NCBI GenBank assembly: GCA_900465915.1
Contig: UBKJ01000017.1
Span: forward strand, 186,001-250,000
Origin: Hyphomicrobiales bacterium
GTDB lineage: Bacteria; Pseudomonadota; Alphaproteobacteria; Rhizobiales; Rhizobiaceae
Direction of reading: 5' to 3'
Length of the DNA: 64,000 bases
In this document: piece by piece, positions 25,530 to 35,276 of the stretch
How the letters are laid out: each line of letters opens with the position of its first letter
Numbering within the stretch: position 1 is the stretch's first letter
Position numbers and translations under genes: made by a program
Notes under the pieces: model-generated
What the model saw: only the letters and a program-made list of their open reading frames with translations
The model's database searches: none
Told to the model about the DNA's origin: nothing

Positions 25530-28139
25530 TCAGCGGCTGATGAGGCAGGTTCCGCCCGCCGCGCGCAATTTCGTGCACAGCGCCGCCGCGTCGTCCTTGG
25601 AGCCCGCCTGCACGCGCACCCGGTAGAAGGTGCCCTTGCCCGGAATGTCTGCGCGCTTGATGTCGACGCCGCGGCCGCCGATGACGTTGGCGTATTTCTG
25701 CGCCATGTTGGCGTAGGACTTCTGCGCCAGGTCGGCCGAGGGCTGCGAGGCGATCTGGATGAAATAGCCGCCGGCGCCGGCGGCCGAGGCCACCTGGGGC
25801 GCGGCCGCCGCGGCCTGCGTGCGCTGCGGCACGTTGCCGACGATGTTGACCGGCTGGCTGGCCGGGCGCGAGGGCACCAGCGGCGCATGGACGGGCAGCC
25901 GGGGCTTTTCCGCCACGGGCGCGGCGGCCTGTTCCTGCGCGGCCGGAGCCGCGGGCGCCGTGTCGGGGGCCGAGCCGCCGGCGGCCAGCGCGGCGATCTC
26001 GTCGCCGCCGGAGGGCGCGGCCTGGGGCGCGGGCGTCGCGGCCTGCGGGGCGGCCGGGGCCGGCGCGGGCTCCTGAGAGGCCGGTTCCGACATCGCGGGC
26101 TGGACGATCGTGCCGTCCGAGCGCACCACCATCGTCTCGACCTCGCGCGGCTGCAGGCCGGGGGCGACCTCGTTGCCCGCCGGCGCGGCGGCGTTCGGCT
26201 GGGCGGCGTTGGCCTGGTTGCCGGCGTCGGGCTGGTTCGCCTGGTCGGCGTTCGGTTCGCTGTCGTCGGCGCCGGAAATATCCACCGGCTCCTGACCGGA
26301 GGAGATCAGCGCCTTCTGCGACGGATCGTCGGGCAGAGTGCCGGCGACGCGGTCATAGACCGCCTTGTCCTGGTTGGGCACGGTCACGCCGCCGGGATTT
26401 TCCGGCTGGACCTTGATCGGCTGGCTGTCGGCGTGGATGACGACCGGCTCGCCCGAGCCGGCGCCATGCAGGAAGTGATAGCCGACCCCGCCCAGCAGCA
26501 CCACCGCGCCGGCGAGGCTGGCGAGCACCAGCCCGCGACGGCCGCGCACCGGATTGTTGCGATAGGCCTCCGCGGCGCCGGCCAGCTCGTCCTCGGGCGG
26601 CGGGGCGTCGTAGCCGCCCTCCATGGGCTGGGCGCCCTGCGCGGCCCAGTGATTGTAATAGTCGTCCCGGCTGCCGGTCGAGGCCTGCGCGGCGGCGGCC
26701 CCGAAAGCGGCGGCGCCGGCGGCGGGCAGATAGCTCGACGCGCTCTCGCGGAAAATGTCCTCGAAGGCCTTGTCGGCCTCGCTCTGCGCGTCGGGGCGCG
26801 GCTCCTCGACGCCGACGGTGTTGAACACCTCGGCGAATTCGGCCTCGAGATCGGAGAGGCCGGCGGCCTGCTCCTCCTCGCCGTAACTGACTTCCGGCAG
26901 GTCGAGCGAATGGGTCTGCTCGACCTTGTCCTCGGCCACGCTCAGCGTCTCCACGTCCGGCGCGGGAACGGCGGCGGGGGCGGCGCTGACGAAGCCGGCG
27001 CGGTAATCCTCGTCGGAACGGGTCGCATGGGCGTAGGCGGGGGCCGCAGCCGGAACTTCCTCGTGCAGGTCGTCGCCGAGGTCGAAATCGGCGAAGGGAT
27101 CGTCTTCCTGATGCGCCTGATGCGCGGGCGCCGCGGCGGCGTCGCCGCTCTCCTCGAAGCCGAAATCCTCCTCGGCGAGGTGGATATGCATGTCGTCGAG
27201 GCCGGAGAAATCGTCGGTGGCCTCGGCGGCGGGCGCATGGGCCTGCTCCGGCTCGAAGCCGAAATCGTCGTCGAAGGAGAAATCCTCCTCCTCGGCCCGA
27301 TGCTGATGCTCATATTGATGCTGGGGCGCGGCGGCGGCGGCCGAAGCCGCGGCGGCGACCGGCGAAGCGGCGGCCACGCCCTGCAGGAAATTGCTGCGCG
27401 AATAATAATTGCGGATCGGCGATTCCGTCTCCGACAGGTCGGGCTCCGGCGTCCGCGACGGAATGCGCGAGACGGGCGCCTCGGGCTCGCCGAAGTCGAA
27501 GGCCTTGAGCCGCAGATTCTCCTGCGCGGGGGCCTCGGGCTCGGGCGCATAGGCGGCGGGCTGCGGCGCGTAGGCCGGCCGGTCGGTGAACAGGATGTTC
27601 TCCAGCTCGTCCTCCAGCGACAGCGCCTCATGCGCCGGCTCGTGGTCGGCCGGGTCGTAGGCCTCCATGGCGGGCTCGGCGTGGCGGCCCCCATAGGGGT
27701 CGGCGCGGCGGGCGTCGCCCGAATCGCGCGCCTGCGAATAATCGGCGAAGTCGAATTGCGGCACCGGCTCGGCGCGGTCCGGCTCGACGAATTCGAACAT
27801 GTCGGGCTCGGGCGCTTCGCCGCGGCGCGGCGCGGGATCGAGATGCAGGTCCAGCTCGTCCTCCAGCGCGGCGGCGAGATCGGCCTCGTGCGGCTGTTCG
27901 CGCCGCGGCTCGGGCGCGGCGCGGCGGCCGGCGTAGGACGGCTCGTCGAAATCGCCCAGAAGCTCGCGCTCCAGGTCGAGGGCGGGATCGAAATCCGGCT
28001 CGCGAGGGCGCGCGTTCCAGTTGGCGGCCTCGCTGACCGGCGCGTCGAAGTCCATGATTCGGGACAATTCCATCAGCGGATCGTCTTCGTGCGCCGGACG
28101 CTCGCCGTAGCCACGGGGATTTGCACTGCTGTCCGTCAT
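25530..28139 (-). CDS. Large acidic SPOR-domain inner-membrane protein
   Basis: SPOR domains bind denuded septal peptidoglycan. This 869-residue protein has a cytoplasmic N-terminal half of about 530 residues that is strongly acidic and aromatic-poor, with repeated short motifs (ALEDELDLHLD, SLEDELENILFTDRP, EEDFSFDDDFGFEPE, EEDFGFEE). A single membrane span (GLVLASLAGAVVLLGGVGYHFL, about residues 533-556) follows. The periplasmic part is Pro/Ala/Asn-rich, and the SPOR domain (GGYFIQIASQPSADLAQKSYANM to the end) occupies the last 80 residues. It lies between argS and nagZ, as in other Hyphomicrobiales. The acidic repeats point to a division-protein binding scaffold, but no partner can be named. 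Confidence 0.9.
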   Translation of the reverse strand: MTDSSANPRGYGERPAHEDDPLMELSRIMDFDAPVSEAANWNARPREPDFDPALDLERELLGDFDEPSYAGRRAAPEPRREQPHEADLAAALEDELDLHLDPAPRRGEAPEPDMFEFVEPDRAEPVPQFDFADYSQARDSGDARRADPYGGRHAEPAMEAYDPADHEPAHEALSLEDELENILFTDRPAYAPQPAAYAPEPEAPAQENLRLKAFDFGEPEAPVSRIPSRTPEPDLSETESPIRNYYSRSNFLQGVAAASPVAAAASAAAAAPQHQYEHQHRAEEEDFSFDDDFGFEPEQAHAPAAEATDDFSGLDDMHIHLAEEDFGFEESGDAAAAPAHQAHQEDDPFADFDLGDDLHEEVPAAAPAYAHATRSDEDYRAGFVSAAPAAVPAPDVETLSVAEDKVEQTHSLDLPEVSYGEEEQAAGLSDLEAEFAEVFNTVGVEEPRPDAQSEADKAFEDIFRESASSYLPAAGAAAFGAAAAQASTGSRDDYYNHWAAQGAQPMEGGYDAPPPEDELAGAAEAYRNNPVRGRRGLVLASLAGAVVLLGGVGYHFLHGAGSGEPVVIHADSQPIKVQPENPGGVTVPNQDKAVYDRVAGTLPDDPSQKALISSGQEPVDISGADDSEPNADQANQPDAGNQANAAQPNAAAPAGNEVAPGLQPREVETMVVRSDGTIVQPAMSEPASQEPAPAPAAPQAATPAPQAAPSGGDEIAALAAGGSAPDTAPAAPAAQEQAAAPVAEKPRLPVHAPLVPSRPASQPVNIVGNVPQRTQAAAAAPQVASAAGAGGYFIQIASQPSADLAQKSYANMAQKYANVIGGRGVDIKRADIPGKGTFYRVRVQAGSKDDAAALCTKLRAAGGTCLISR

Positions 28140-28349
28140 GACGTTTTCCTAACTCAAACCCTCGACGTCGCAAGACGTCTCCATACATCGCTTTTTACCG
28201 AGCCAATGTGGGCAAAAGTTGACGGAAGTTTCCCGCGCCGAAGCGAAGACCAGGACTTGCGTCCGTTCCGGTCTTCGCGCCGTTCGACTTGACGATAGAC
28301 TGACCGCCGGGCGGGATCGACTTCCCCGGCGGCCAGGCATCGAAAAAGC

Positions 28350-30107
28350 CTAGCGCATCTCCGTGGGAGCGTCCGCGCCGATGATCGTCAAACCGGACGT
28401 CAGCACATCGGAAACAACCTGCACCAGCCCTAACCTGGCCAGCGACAATTCTGGATCGTTAACCTTGATAAAACGTAAATCCGGGTTTTCCGTGCCTTTG
28501 TTCCATTGCGAATGGAAGGCGCTGGCGAGGTCGTAGAGGTAGAAAGCCAGCCTGTGCGGCTCCTGATGGGTGGCCGCCGCCTCGATCAGGCGCGGATATT
28601 CGGCGAGCTTGCGCACCAGCGCGATCTCGCTCTCGTCCGTCAGCTTTTCGAAATGCGCGCCCATCGAGACGCGGTCGAGACCGGACAGGCCGAGCTGGTC
28701 CGCCGCCTGCCGGAACACCGAATGACAGCGCGCCGAGGCGTATTGCACGTAGAAGACCGGATTGTCCTTGGACTGCTCGGTCACCTTGGCGAAGTCGAAG
28801 TCGAGCGGCGCGTCGTTCTTCCGGTAGAGCATCATGAAGCGCACCGGATCGCGGCCGACCTCGTCGACCACGTCGCGGAGCGTGATGAACTCGCCCGCGC
28901 GCTTGGACATGCGCACCGGCTCGCCGTCGCGGAACAGCTTGACAAGCTGGCACAGAAGCACCGTCAGCTTGGCCTTGCCGTCGGACACGGCGCGCGCCAC
29001 CGCCTCCAGCCGCTTGACGTAGCCGCCGTGGTCGGCGCCCAGCACATAGATCATCTCGTCGAAGCCGCGGTCGTACTTGTCCTTGAAATAGGCCACGTCG
29101 GCGGCGAAATAGGTGAAGGTCCCGTCGGACTTCATCAGCGGCCGGTCGATGTCGTCGCCCACCTCGGTCGAGCGGAACAGCGTCTGCTCGCGATCCTCCC
29201 AGTCCTCCGGCAGTTGCCCCTTCGGCGGCGGCAGCTTGCCCTTGTAGACATGGCCCTTGAGGGTGAGGTCGTTGATGGCGCCGCGGATGGCGCGCGCATG
29301 GTCGGCGTGCAGCCTGCGCTCGGAATAGAACACGTCGTGATGCACGTTGAGCGCGTCGAGATCGGCGCGGATCATCGCCATCATGGCGTCGATGGTGCGG
29401 TCCTTGACCAGCGCCAGCGCCTCGGCCTCAGGCATCTCCAGCAGCCGGACGCCGAACTCGTCGGCCAGCGCCTTGCCGACCGGGACCAGGTAGTCGCCGG
29501 GATAGAGGCCGGACGGAATCTCGCCGATCGCCTCGCCCAGCGCCTCGCGATAGCGCAGCATGACCGAGCGCGCCAGAACCTCGATCTGCGCGCCGGCGTC
29601 GTTGATGTAATATTCCTTCACCACGTCGAAGCCGGCGAATTTCAAGAGGTTGGCCAGCACGTCGCCCACCACGGCGCCGCGGCAATGGCCGACATGCATG
29701 GGGCCGGTCGGGTTGGCCGAGACATATTCGACATTGACCTTGCGGCCCTGCCCCAGCCGCGAGCGGCCGAAATCGGCGGCTTCGTTGAGCATCTCGGCAA
29801 GCTCGCGCTGCCAGTAGCTCGCCTTGAGGCGCAGGTTGATGAAGCCGGGGCCGGCCACGTCGACCGACTCGACGTCCGGGTCGGCCTTCAGCGCCTCGGC
29901 GATGTCGGTCGCCAGCTCGCGCGGATTGCGGCCCGCCGCCTTGGACAGGACCATGGCGGCGTTGGTGGCGATGTCGCCGTGCGAGGCGTCGCGCGGCGGC
30001 TCGACGCCGATGCGCGACAGGTCGAGATCGCCGCCGTCTTTCGTTTTCAGATCAATAGCCTGCAACGTCTTTTTGATACGTGCGTTGAAATCCGCGAAGA
30101 TATTCAT
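28350..30107 (-). CDS. argS: Arginyl-tRNA synthetase
   Basis: ArgS charges tRNA-Arg, a class I enzyme that needs tRNA for amino acid activation. The 585-residue protein has the HIGH-equivalent [17 protein letters not shown] and the KMSKS-equivalent [16 protein letters not shown], the N-terminal Add-1 domain and the C-terminal DALR anticodon-binding domain ([11 protein letters not shown] onward). It is preceded by dgt on the same strand. Length is normal. Confidence 0.98.
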   Translation of the reverse strand: MNIFADFNARIKKTLQAIDLKTKDGGDLDLSRIGVEPPRDASHGDIATNAAMVLSKAAGRNPRELATDIAEALKADPDVESVDVAGPGFINLRLKASYWQRELAEMLNEAADFGRSRLGQGRKVNVEYVSANPTGPMHVGHCRGAVVGDVLANLLKFAGFDVVKEYYINDAGAQIEVLARSVMLRYREALGEAIGEIPSGLYPGDYLVPVGKALADEFGVRLLEMPEAEALALVKDRTIDAMMAMIRADLDALNVHHDVFYSERRLHADHARAIRGAINDLTLKGHVYKGKLPPPKGQLPEDWEDREQTLFRSTEVGDDIDRPLMKSDGTFTYFAADVAYFKDKYDRGFDEMIYVLGADHGGYVKRLEAVARAVSDGKAKLTVLLCQLVKLFRDGEPVRMSKRAGEFITLRDVVDEVGRDPVRFMMLYRKNDAPLDFDFAKVTEQSKDNPVFYVQYASARCHSVFRQAADQLGLSGLDRVSMGAHFEKLTDESEIALVRKLAEYPRLIEAAATHQEPHRLAFYLYDLASAFHSQWNKGTENPDLRFIKVNDPELSLARLGLVQVVSDVLTSGLTIIGADAPTEMR

Positions 30108-30224
30108 GGTCCGTCCTGTCAGGCCATGACACCCGCTGGAGCAGCTTCCGGCGGCCGTCGGCTCATCGTAAAAAACGCGGCATCGGCCGTTTCCGGCGCG
30201 AAAATCCGCTTCGTCCGGCCCCGA

Positions 30225-31427
30225 TTAAGCCAAATCGGGTGTGTGGTCAAACAATCGTCGGTGTTCGCGCACGGCATAATTGTCGGTCATGCCGGCGAGG
30301 TAATCGGCCACCCGCCGCGCCCGGCCGGCCGCGTCGAGCGCCTCGCAGCCCGCGCGCCACTCCGCCGGCATGACGGCGGGGTCGGCGAAACAGGCGTCGA
30401 AGAGGTCGCGCAGGATCTGGTCCGCCGCGCGGCGCACCACCACGACGCTGTCGTGGAAATAAAGGTTCTTGTAGAGGAAGCGCTTGAGCGCGATCTCCTC
30501 CGCCCGCATCGCCTCGGAGAAGCCGACCAGCGCCGCGGACCGGGCGTGGACGTCCTCGACGCTCTTCGGCGCGGCCAGCGCGATGCGCCGCCCGGCCTCG
30601 GCGATGACGTCCTCCACCATGACGGTGATCTGGCGGCGCACCAGTTCGTGGCCGGTGCGGACGGGGTCGAGGCCGGGATAGCGGCCGCGCACGACGTCGA
30701 GCAGGCGTTTGGTCAGCGGCACGGCGTCCAGCGCCTCCAGCGTCAGCAGGCCCGAGCGCAGGCCGTCGTCGATGTCGTGGGCGTTATAGGCGATGTCGTC
30801 GGCGATGGCCGCGCATTGCGCCTCAAGGCTCGCGAAGCGGTCGAGCTCCAGATCGTAGCGCGCGTTGAAGTCCAGGATCGGCTGCGGCACGGGATGCGGG
30901 GCGGCGTGGGGGCCGAGCAGCGGGCCGTTATGCTTGACCAGCCCCTCCAGCGTCTCCCAGGATAGGTTGAGGCCGTCGAAATCGGCATAGCGGTGCTCAA
31001 GCCGCGTGACGATGCGCAGCGACTGGGCGTTGTGGTCGAAGCCGCCATAATCGCGCATGCGCGCGTTGAGCGCGTCCTCGCCGGTATGGCCGAAGGGCGT
31101 GTGGCCGAAATCGTGCACCAGGGCCACGGCCTCGGCGAGGTCCTCGTCGAGCCGCAGCGCGCGCGCCAAAGCGCGGGCGATCTGCGCCACCTCGATGGTG
31201 TGGGTCAGCCGCGTGCGGTAATGGTCGCCCTCATGGGCGATGAAGACCTGTGTCTTGTGCTTGAGGCGGCGGAAGGCAGTGGAATGGATGATGCGGTCGC
31301 GGTCGCGCTGGAACGGCGTGCGGGTCGGGCTTTCCGGCTCCGCGACCAGGCGCCCGCGCGTCGCCGCGGGGTCGCAGGCGTAGGGCGCGCGCTCGCGATA
31401 ACCGAAGCCAATTCCTTCCAGCGACAT
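30225..31427 (-). CDS. dgt: Deoxyguanosinetriphosphate triphosphohydrolase-like protein
   Basis: The HD-domain family cleaves dGTP (and other dNTPs) to deoxynucleoside and triphosphate. The 400-residue protein has [43 protein letters not shown] and [20 protein letters not shown], the two parts of the HD metal site, and later [22 protein letters not shown]. This is the shorter alphaproteobacterial type, not the E. coli Dgt type. It is divergent from the erpA-like gene. Confidence 0.95.
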   Translation of the reverse strand: MSLEGIGFGYRERAPYACDPAATRGRLVAEPESPTRTPFQRDRDRIIHSTAFRRLKHKTQVFIAHEGDHYRTRLTHTIEVAQIARALARALRLDEDLAEAVALVHDFGHTPFGHTGEDALNARMRDYGGFDHNAQSLRIVTRLEHRYADFDGLNLSWETLEGLVKHNGPLLGPHAAPHPVPQPILDFNARYDLELDRFASLEAQCAAIADDIAYNAHDIDDGLRSGLLTLEALDAVPLTKRLLDVVRGRYPGLDPVRTGHELVRRQITVMVEDVIAEAGRRIALAAPKSVEDVHARSAALVGFSEAMRAEEIALKRFLYKNLYFHDSVVVVRRAADQILRDLFDACFADPAVMPAEWRAGCEALDAAGRARRVADYLAGMTDNYAVREHRRLFDHTPDLA

Positions 31428-31521
31428 TGCGGCCTCTCTCCCTCTATTCTATGATCCTATTGATTTCCATGCTTCACGTTCATAGCTATCACCCGAACAT
31501 GAAGGCAAGCGGACAAGACCA

Positions 31522-31848
31522 ATGACCGGCATCACCGTATCCGATTCCGCCGCGAAGCGGATCGCCAAAATCCTTTCCTCCGACCCCGGCAAGACCGCGC
31601 TGCGCGTTTCGGTCGAGGGCGGCGGCTGCTCCGGCTTCTCCTACAAATACGCGCTCGTCGACGATCAGTCCGAGGACGACGTGGTGATCGAGAAGCTGGG
31701 CGCGAAAGTGCTGATCGACGCCATATCCGTGCCCTATATGGACGGCTCGGAGATCGACTTCGTCGACGACCTGATGGGGCAGTCGTTCCAGATCCGCAAT
31801 CCCAACGCCACCGCCTCCTGCGGCTGCGGCACGAGCTTCGCGATCTGA
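31522..31848 (+). CDS. erpA: Iron-sulfur cluster insertion protein, A-type (ErpA/IscA-like)
   Basis: A-type carriers deliver [4Fe-4S] or [2Fe-2S] clusters to apo-proteins. The 108-residue protein has the three conserved Cys: one in VEGGGCSGFSYKY and two in the late SCGCGTSF. I prefer an ErpA label by genomic habit in this order, although IscA cannot be excluded. The ATG at 31522 is preceded by GGACAAGACC. The divergent dgt gene lies 94 bases upstream. The xth gene follows on the same strand. Confidence 0.9.
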   Translation: MTGITVSDSAAKRIAKILSSDPGKTALRVSVEGGGCSGFSYKYALVDDQSEDDVVIEKLGAKVLIDAISVPYMDGSEIDFVDDLMGQSFQIRNPNATASCGCGTSFAI

Positions 31849-31930
31849 GGCGGACCCGCCTCTCCTTTCCACCGTATTTATCGGGGCCGGGTGTTTTCAT
31901 TCGGGCGGGATTTGCTCTAATCTGGCGCGC

Positions 31931-32713
31931 ATGAAAATCGCGACATGGAACATCAACGGCGTCAAGGCGCGCATCGACAACCTTCTGCACTGGCTGAGGG
32001 AATCGTCGCCCGACATCGTCTGCCTGCAGGAAATCAAATCGGTCGACGACCAGTTTCCGCGCCTTGAGATCGAGGCGCTCGGCTATCATGTCGAGACGCA
32101 CGGGCAAAAGGGCTTCAACGGCGTGGCGATCTTGTCGAAACAATCGCCCGACGAGGTCAATCGCGGCCTGCCCGGCGACGACGGCGACGAGCAGGCGCGC
32201 TTCATCGAGGCGGTGTTCTCGACGACAAGGGGCGCGCTGCGCGTGGTCTCGCTCTATCTGCCCAACGGCAATCCGATCGAGACGGAGAAATTCCCCTACA
32301 AGCTGTCCTGGATGAAACGGCTGGAGGCCTGGGCCAGGGACCGGCTGACGCTGGAGGAGCCGCTGGTGCTCGCCGGCGACTACAATGTGATTCCCGAGCC
32401 GCAGGACGCCAGGAACCCGCAAAACTGGGTGGGCGACGCGCTGTTCCAGCCTCAGTCGCGGCGGGCGTTCCGGCGGCTGGAGAATCTGGGCTTTATCGAC
32501 GCCTTGCGCGCCGCGACCGACGAGGACGGCGTCTATTCGTTCTGGGATTATCAGGCCGGCGCGTGGCAGAAGAACAACGGCATCCGCATCGACCACCTGA
32601 TGCTGTCGCCGGAAGCGGCCGACCGTTTCGTCGCGACGGCGGTGGAGAAGCATGTCAGGGCGTGGGAAAAACCGTCCGACCACGTGCCGGTGACGGTCAG
32701 CCTGAATATTTAG
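31931..32713 (+). CDS. xth: Exodeoxyribonuclease III
   Basis: An AP endonuclease/3'-5' exonuclease of base excision repair. The 260-residue protein has MKIATWNINGVKARIDNLLHWL, DIVCLQEIKSVDDQFP with the metal-binding Glu, VLAGDYNVIP, and RIDHLMLSPEA and KPSDHVPVTVSL with the catalytic Asp-His. It lies before exoR, which is convergent: the stop codons are separated by only a few bases. Confidence 0.96.
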   Translation: MKIATWNINGVKARIDNLLHWLRESSPDIVCLQEIKSVDDQFPRLEIEALGYHVETHGQKGFNGVAILSKQSPDEVNRGLPGDDGDEQARFIEAVFSTTRGALRVVSLYLPNGNPIETEKFPYKLSWMKRLEAWARDRLTLEEPLVLAGDYNVIPEPQDARNPQNWVGDALFQPQSRRAFRRLENLGFIDALRAATDEDGVYSFWDYQAGAWQKNNGIRIDHLMLSPEAADRFVATAVEKHVRAWEKPSDHVPVTVSLNI

Positions 32714-32720
32714 GGAAGAA

Positions 32721-33512
32721 TCAGTAGTCGCCCTTGGCGACGTAGTCGCTGGCCAGGGCCACCGCGTTGCGGCGGTCCGCCTCGCCGGCGATGGAGAAGG
32801 CCTGTTCCTGCATGTCGCGGATCCAGTTGCAGTCCTCGGCCGAGCAGCGCTCGAAGGCGGCTGTCAGCAGCGCGAGGCCGCGCACCGTCTTGCCGGCCTG
32901 GAACAGCATGTTGCCGAGCATGGCCTGGGCGCTGGCGTTGCCCTTGTGCGCGGCGAGCTGGAACCAGCGCGCCGCCTGCACGGCGTTGCGGTCGCCGCCC
33001 TCGCCGGCCAGAAGCATCTTGCCGAGCTCGTATTGCGCCGCCGGATCGCCGAAATTGGACGCCGCCTGCACATAGAGCTGGCGCGCCATACCCGGATTGG
33101 CGTTGACGGGCGAGCCGGGAATGCCGCGCTTCACATAGCCGGCCAGCGCCACCAGCGCGTCGGCCACGTAGGAATCGTTCTCCGATCCCGGCTCGGCGTT
33201 CTCGCGCACGATCTTCTCGAAAATCTGATAGGCTTCGTAGTCGTTCTCCGGCACGCCGTCGCCCTCGGCGTACATGCGGGCCAGCTTCCATTTCGCGCCC
33301 TGATGGCCACGGTCGGCGGCGTAGCGCAGCGCCTTGATGGCTTCGTCCTTGTGGCCGTTCTTGTAGGCGGAGAAACCGAATTTGAACAGTTCGAACGGGC
33401 TGCGCGATTTCTCGCTCTCGTCGTTGAGGTCGAAAGCGAGCGCGCCGTGGCAGAGGACGGCCAGGCCAAGCGCGGCCGCCGCCACGGAATATGAAAAACT
33501 GCGAATACGCAT
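32721..33512 (-). CDS. exoR: ExoR-like periplasmic Sel1-repeat regulator
   Basis: In Sinorhizobium and Agrobacterium, ExoR is a periplasmic protein that inhibits the ExoS/ChvG sensor kinase and so controls exopolysaccharide, motility and acid response. The ~264-residue product has a signal peptide (SVAAAALGLAVLCHGALAF), the ExoR-specific SPFELFKFGFSAYKNGHKDEAIKALRYAADRGHQGAKWKLARMYAEGDGVPENDYEAYQIFEKIVRE section, and repeated Sel1 units such as GDPAAQYELGKMLLAGEGG and NASAQAMLGNMLFQAGKTVRGLALL, ending SIAGEADRRNAVALASDYVA. Its position next to xth is the same as in other Hyphomicrobiales. A GTG three bases upstream (33515) is an alternative start. ExoS/ChvI genes are not in the window. Confidence 0.92.
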   Translation of the reverse strand: MRIRSFSYSVAAAALGLAVLCHGALAFDLNDESEKSRSPFELFKFGFSAYKNGHKDEAIKALRYAADRGHQGAKWKLARMYAEGDGVPENDYEAYQIFEKIVRENAEPGSENDSYVADALVALAGYVKRGIPGSPVNANPGMARQLYVQAASNFGDPAAQYELGKMLLAGEGGDRNAVQAARWFQLAAHKGNASAQAMLGNMLFQAGKTVRGLALLTAAFERCSAEDCNWIRDMQEQAFSIAGEADRRNAVALASDYVAKGDY

Positions 33513-33515
33513 CAC

Positions 33516-33958
33516 GACGCCGGTCTTTCACATAGGGAGGAACTGCTCATAAGCGGCAGATTGCACGTGATTTTCGTCAATACTGCGACCCGATCTTGAC
33601 GGAAAAACGCCCGGTCCGCGAAACGGCGCCGCGCGATGCGCCCGCCTGCTCCACCATCCCTAAAATAAGCGTCGCTCAACGCCAAGCCTTTCACCATCTC
33701 AATCGCCCCACGAAGCCAAGCCCGCCCCAAAATCCGTCCGGCGACTTGCGCCCGTCCCAATCGGTTGCTCCGCCTTTGTGGCGGGAAATAGGCAAATTCG
33801 ATCCGGTTCCACTCTAGCTTAAAGCATCTATAAAAACTGTTGCTAATTCATCACAAACAGGAGGCTGTCGATCCCAATAAAGTTGAGGGTGAACGGAGTC
33901 TTTCTTCAGGTCGTAAAGCCGGCTGCTTTCGCCGCGCATCCCCGTTATAAGGACGCGC
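33516..33958. other. Intergenic region of 443 bases between exoR and the UDG-family gene
   Basis: No coding frame or RNA gene is supported here. The stretch is less GC-rich than its surroundings, especially 33800-33870, and should hold the divergent promoters of exoR and the UDG-family gene. No clear operator, repeat or terminator was recognised. Confidence 0.5.
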
Positions 33959-34594
33959 ATGACCACGCCGCTTGAAGACCTCGGACGCGCCATCGCCGCC
34001 TGCCGGCTGTGCCGCGACGCGCCGCTCTATCCGCCGCCGCTGCCGCACGAGCCCAATCCGGTCTGCGTGCTGTCGGGCGCGGCGCGCATCGCCATTTGCG
34101 GGCAGGCGCCGGGCATCCGCGTCCACAACACCTCGCTGCCCTTCAACGACCCGTCCGGCGAGCGGCTGCGGCAATGGCTGGGGGTGACGCGGGAGGAATT
34201 CTACGATCCCGCCTCGTTCGCCATCGTGCCGATGGGCTTCTGCTTTCCGGGCTATGACAGGCACGGCGGCGACCTGCCGCCCCGGCGCGAGTGCCGGCAG
34301 GTCTGGCACGACCGCGTCTTCGCCGCCATGCCGCAGCTGGAGCTGGTGCTGGTGATCGGCCAATATGCGCTCGCCTATCACCTGCCCGAGGCGCGGCGCC
34401 AGAGCCTGACCGACACGGTGCGCGACTGGCGGCGCTGGCTGGACGCCTCCGAGGCCACGGGCCGCGCGGTGCTGCCGCTGCCGCATCCGTCCTGGCGCAA
34501 CAGCGGCTGGCTCAGGAAAAACCCCTGGTTCGACGCCGAGCTTACGCCGGCCTTGCGGGAGCGGGTGCGGCGGCTGCTACCCGAGAGGAAATAA
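33959..34594 (+). CDS. Uracil-DNA glycosylase superfamily protein, family 4-like Cys pattern
   Basis: The 211-residue protein has the UDG-superfamily motif 1 as CGQAPGIRVHNTS, a second motif HPSWRNSGWLRKNP, and a Cys pattern C15-x2-C18, with two later Cys (GFCFPGY and RREC) 17 residues apart, matching the [4Fe-4S] ligand spacing of family 4 enzymes (C-x2-C ... C-x14-17-C). Motif 1 differs from the usual GEAPG of family 4, so substrate preference is uncertain. The ATG at 33959 lies directly after the intergenic region. Confidence 0.78.
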   Translation: MTTPLEDLGRAIAACRLCRDAPLYPPPLPHEPNPVCVLSGAARIAICGQAPGIRVHNTSLPFNDPSGERLRQWLGVTREEFYDPASFAIVPMGFCFPGYDRHGGDLPPRRECRQVWHDRVFAAMPQLELVLVIGQYALAYHLPEARRQSLTDTVRDWRRWLDASEATGRAVLPLPHPSWRNSGWLRKNPWFDAELTPALRERVRRLLPERK

Positions 34595-34722
34595 ATTTTA
34601 CCGCTCGCATTTTCATAAGAATAATCTTCCTGTAATTTGAAGTCATCGCGAACCATAAGGTAATATGTTCCCCCTTATCGCAAGCGAGGGGAAACGCATT
34701 CCAAAACCGAGAACGGAAGCGC

Positions 34723-35202
34723 ATGGACAGGCTCGACAGAAAGATACTTCGCCTCTTGCAGGAAGACGCAACCCTGGCGGTGGCCGACGTCGCCAAGAAG
34801 GTCGGCCTTTCCACCACGCCCTGCTGGCGGCGCATCCAGAAGCTGGAGGAGGACGGCGTCATCAAGCGCCGGGTGGCCATCCTCGACCCGGCCCGCGTCA
34901 ACGCCCGCGTGACGGTGTTCGTCTCGGTGCGCACCTCCTCGCACAGCCACGAATGGCTGAAGCGCTTTTCGGAAGTGGTGCAGGAATTTCCCGAGGTGAT
35001 CGAGTTCTACCGCATGAGCGGCGACGTGGATTACCTGCTGCGCGTGGCGGTGCCGGACATCGCCGCCTACGACGCCTTCTACAAGCGCCTCATCAGCAAG
35101 ATCGAGATTCGCGACGTGTCGTCGTCCTTCGCCATGGAGCAGATCAAATATACGACCGAGCTGCCGCTCGATTATATGGTGCTCGACAAGGAGAACGGTT
35201 GA
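34723..35202 (+). CDS. Lrp/AsnC family transcriptional regulator
   Basis: The 159-residue protein has an N-terminal winged helix (LDRKILRLLQEDATLAVADVAKKVGLSTTPCWRRIQKLEEDGVI) and a C-terminal RAM/effector domain (SSHSHEWLKRFSEVVQEFPEVIEFYRMSGDVDYLLRVAVPD). It most resembles the Lrp subgroup that senses branched-chain amino acids, but the ligand cannot be read from sequence. The upstream AT-rich 128-base gap is likely autoregulatory. A terminator at 35248-35274 ends the transcript. Confidence 0.92.
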   Translation: MDRLDRKILRLLQEDATLAVADVAKKVGLSTTPCWRRIQKLEEDGVIKRRVAILDPARVNARVTVFVSVRTSSHSHEWLKRFSEVVQEFPEVIEFYRMSGDVDYLLRVAVPDIAAYDAFYKRLISKIEIRDVSSSFAMEQIKYTTELPLDYMVLDKENG

Positions 35203-35247
35203 TCCGGTCTCGTCGGAAAGGCGCGCAACCGCTTGACGTATAATGAG

Positions 35248-35274
35248 AAGCCCGGATTTTCATCCGGGCTTTTT
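35248..35274 (+). terminator. Terminator downstream of the Lrp-type gene
   Basis: AAGCCCGGAT (35248-35257) and ATCCGGGCTT (35262-35271) form a perfect 10-bp stem with a TTTC loop followed by TTT. The convergent cobT stop lies two bases beyond, so it may act on both strands, though the minus-strand T-run is poor. Confidence 0.9.
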
Positions 35275-35276
35275 CG

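Noticed and set aside
25377..28292. 971-residue open frame on the plus strand opposite the SPOR gene
   Set aside because: It is an antisense shadow of a very GC-rich gene; composition is Arg/Gly/Leu-rich with no domain. The minus-strand frame has a membrane span and SPOR domain.
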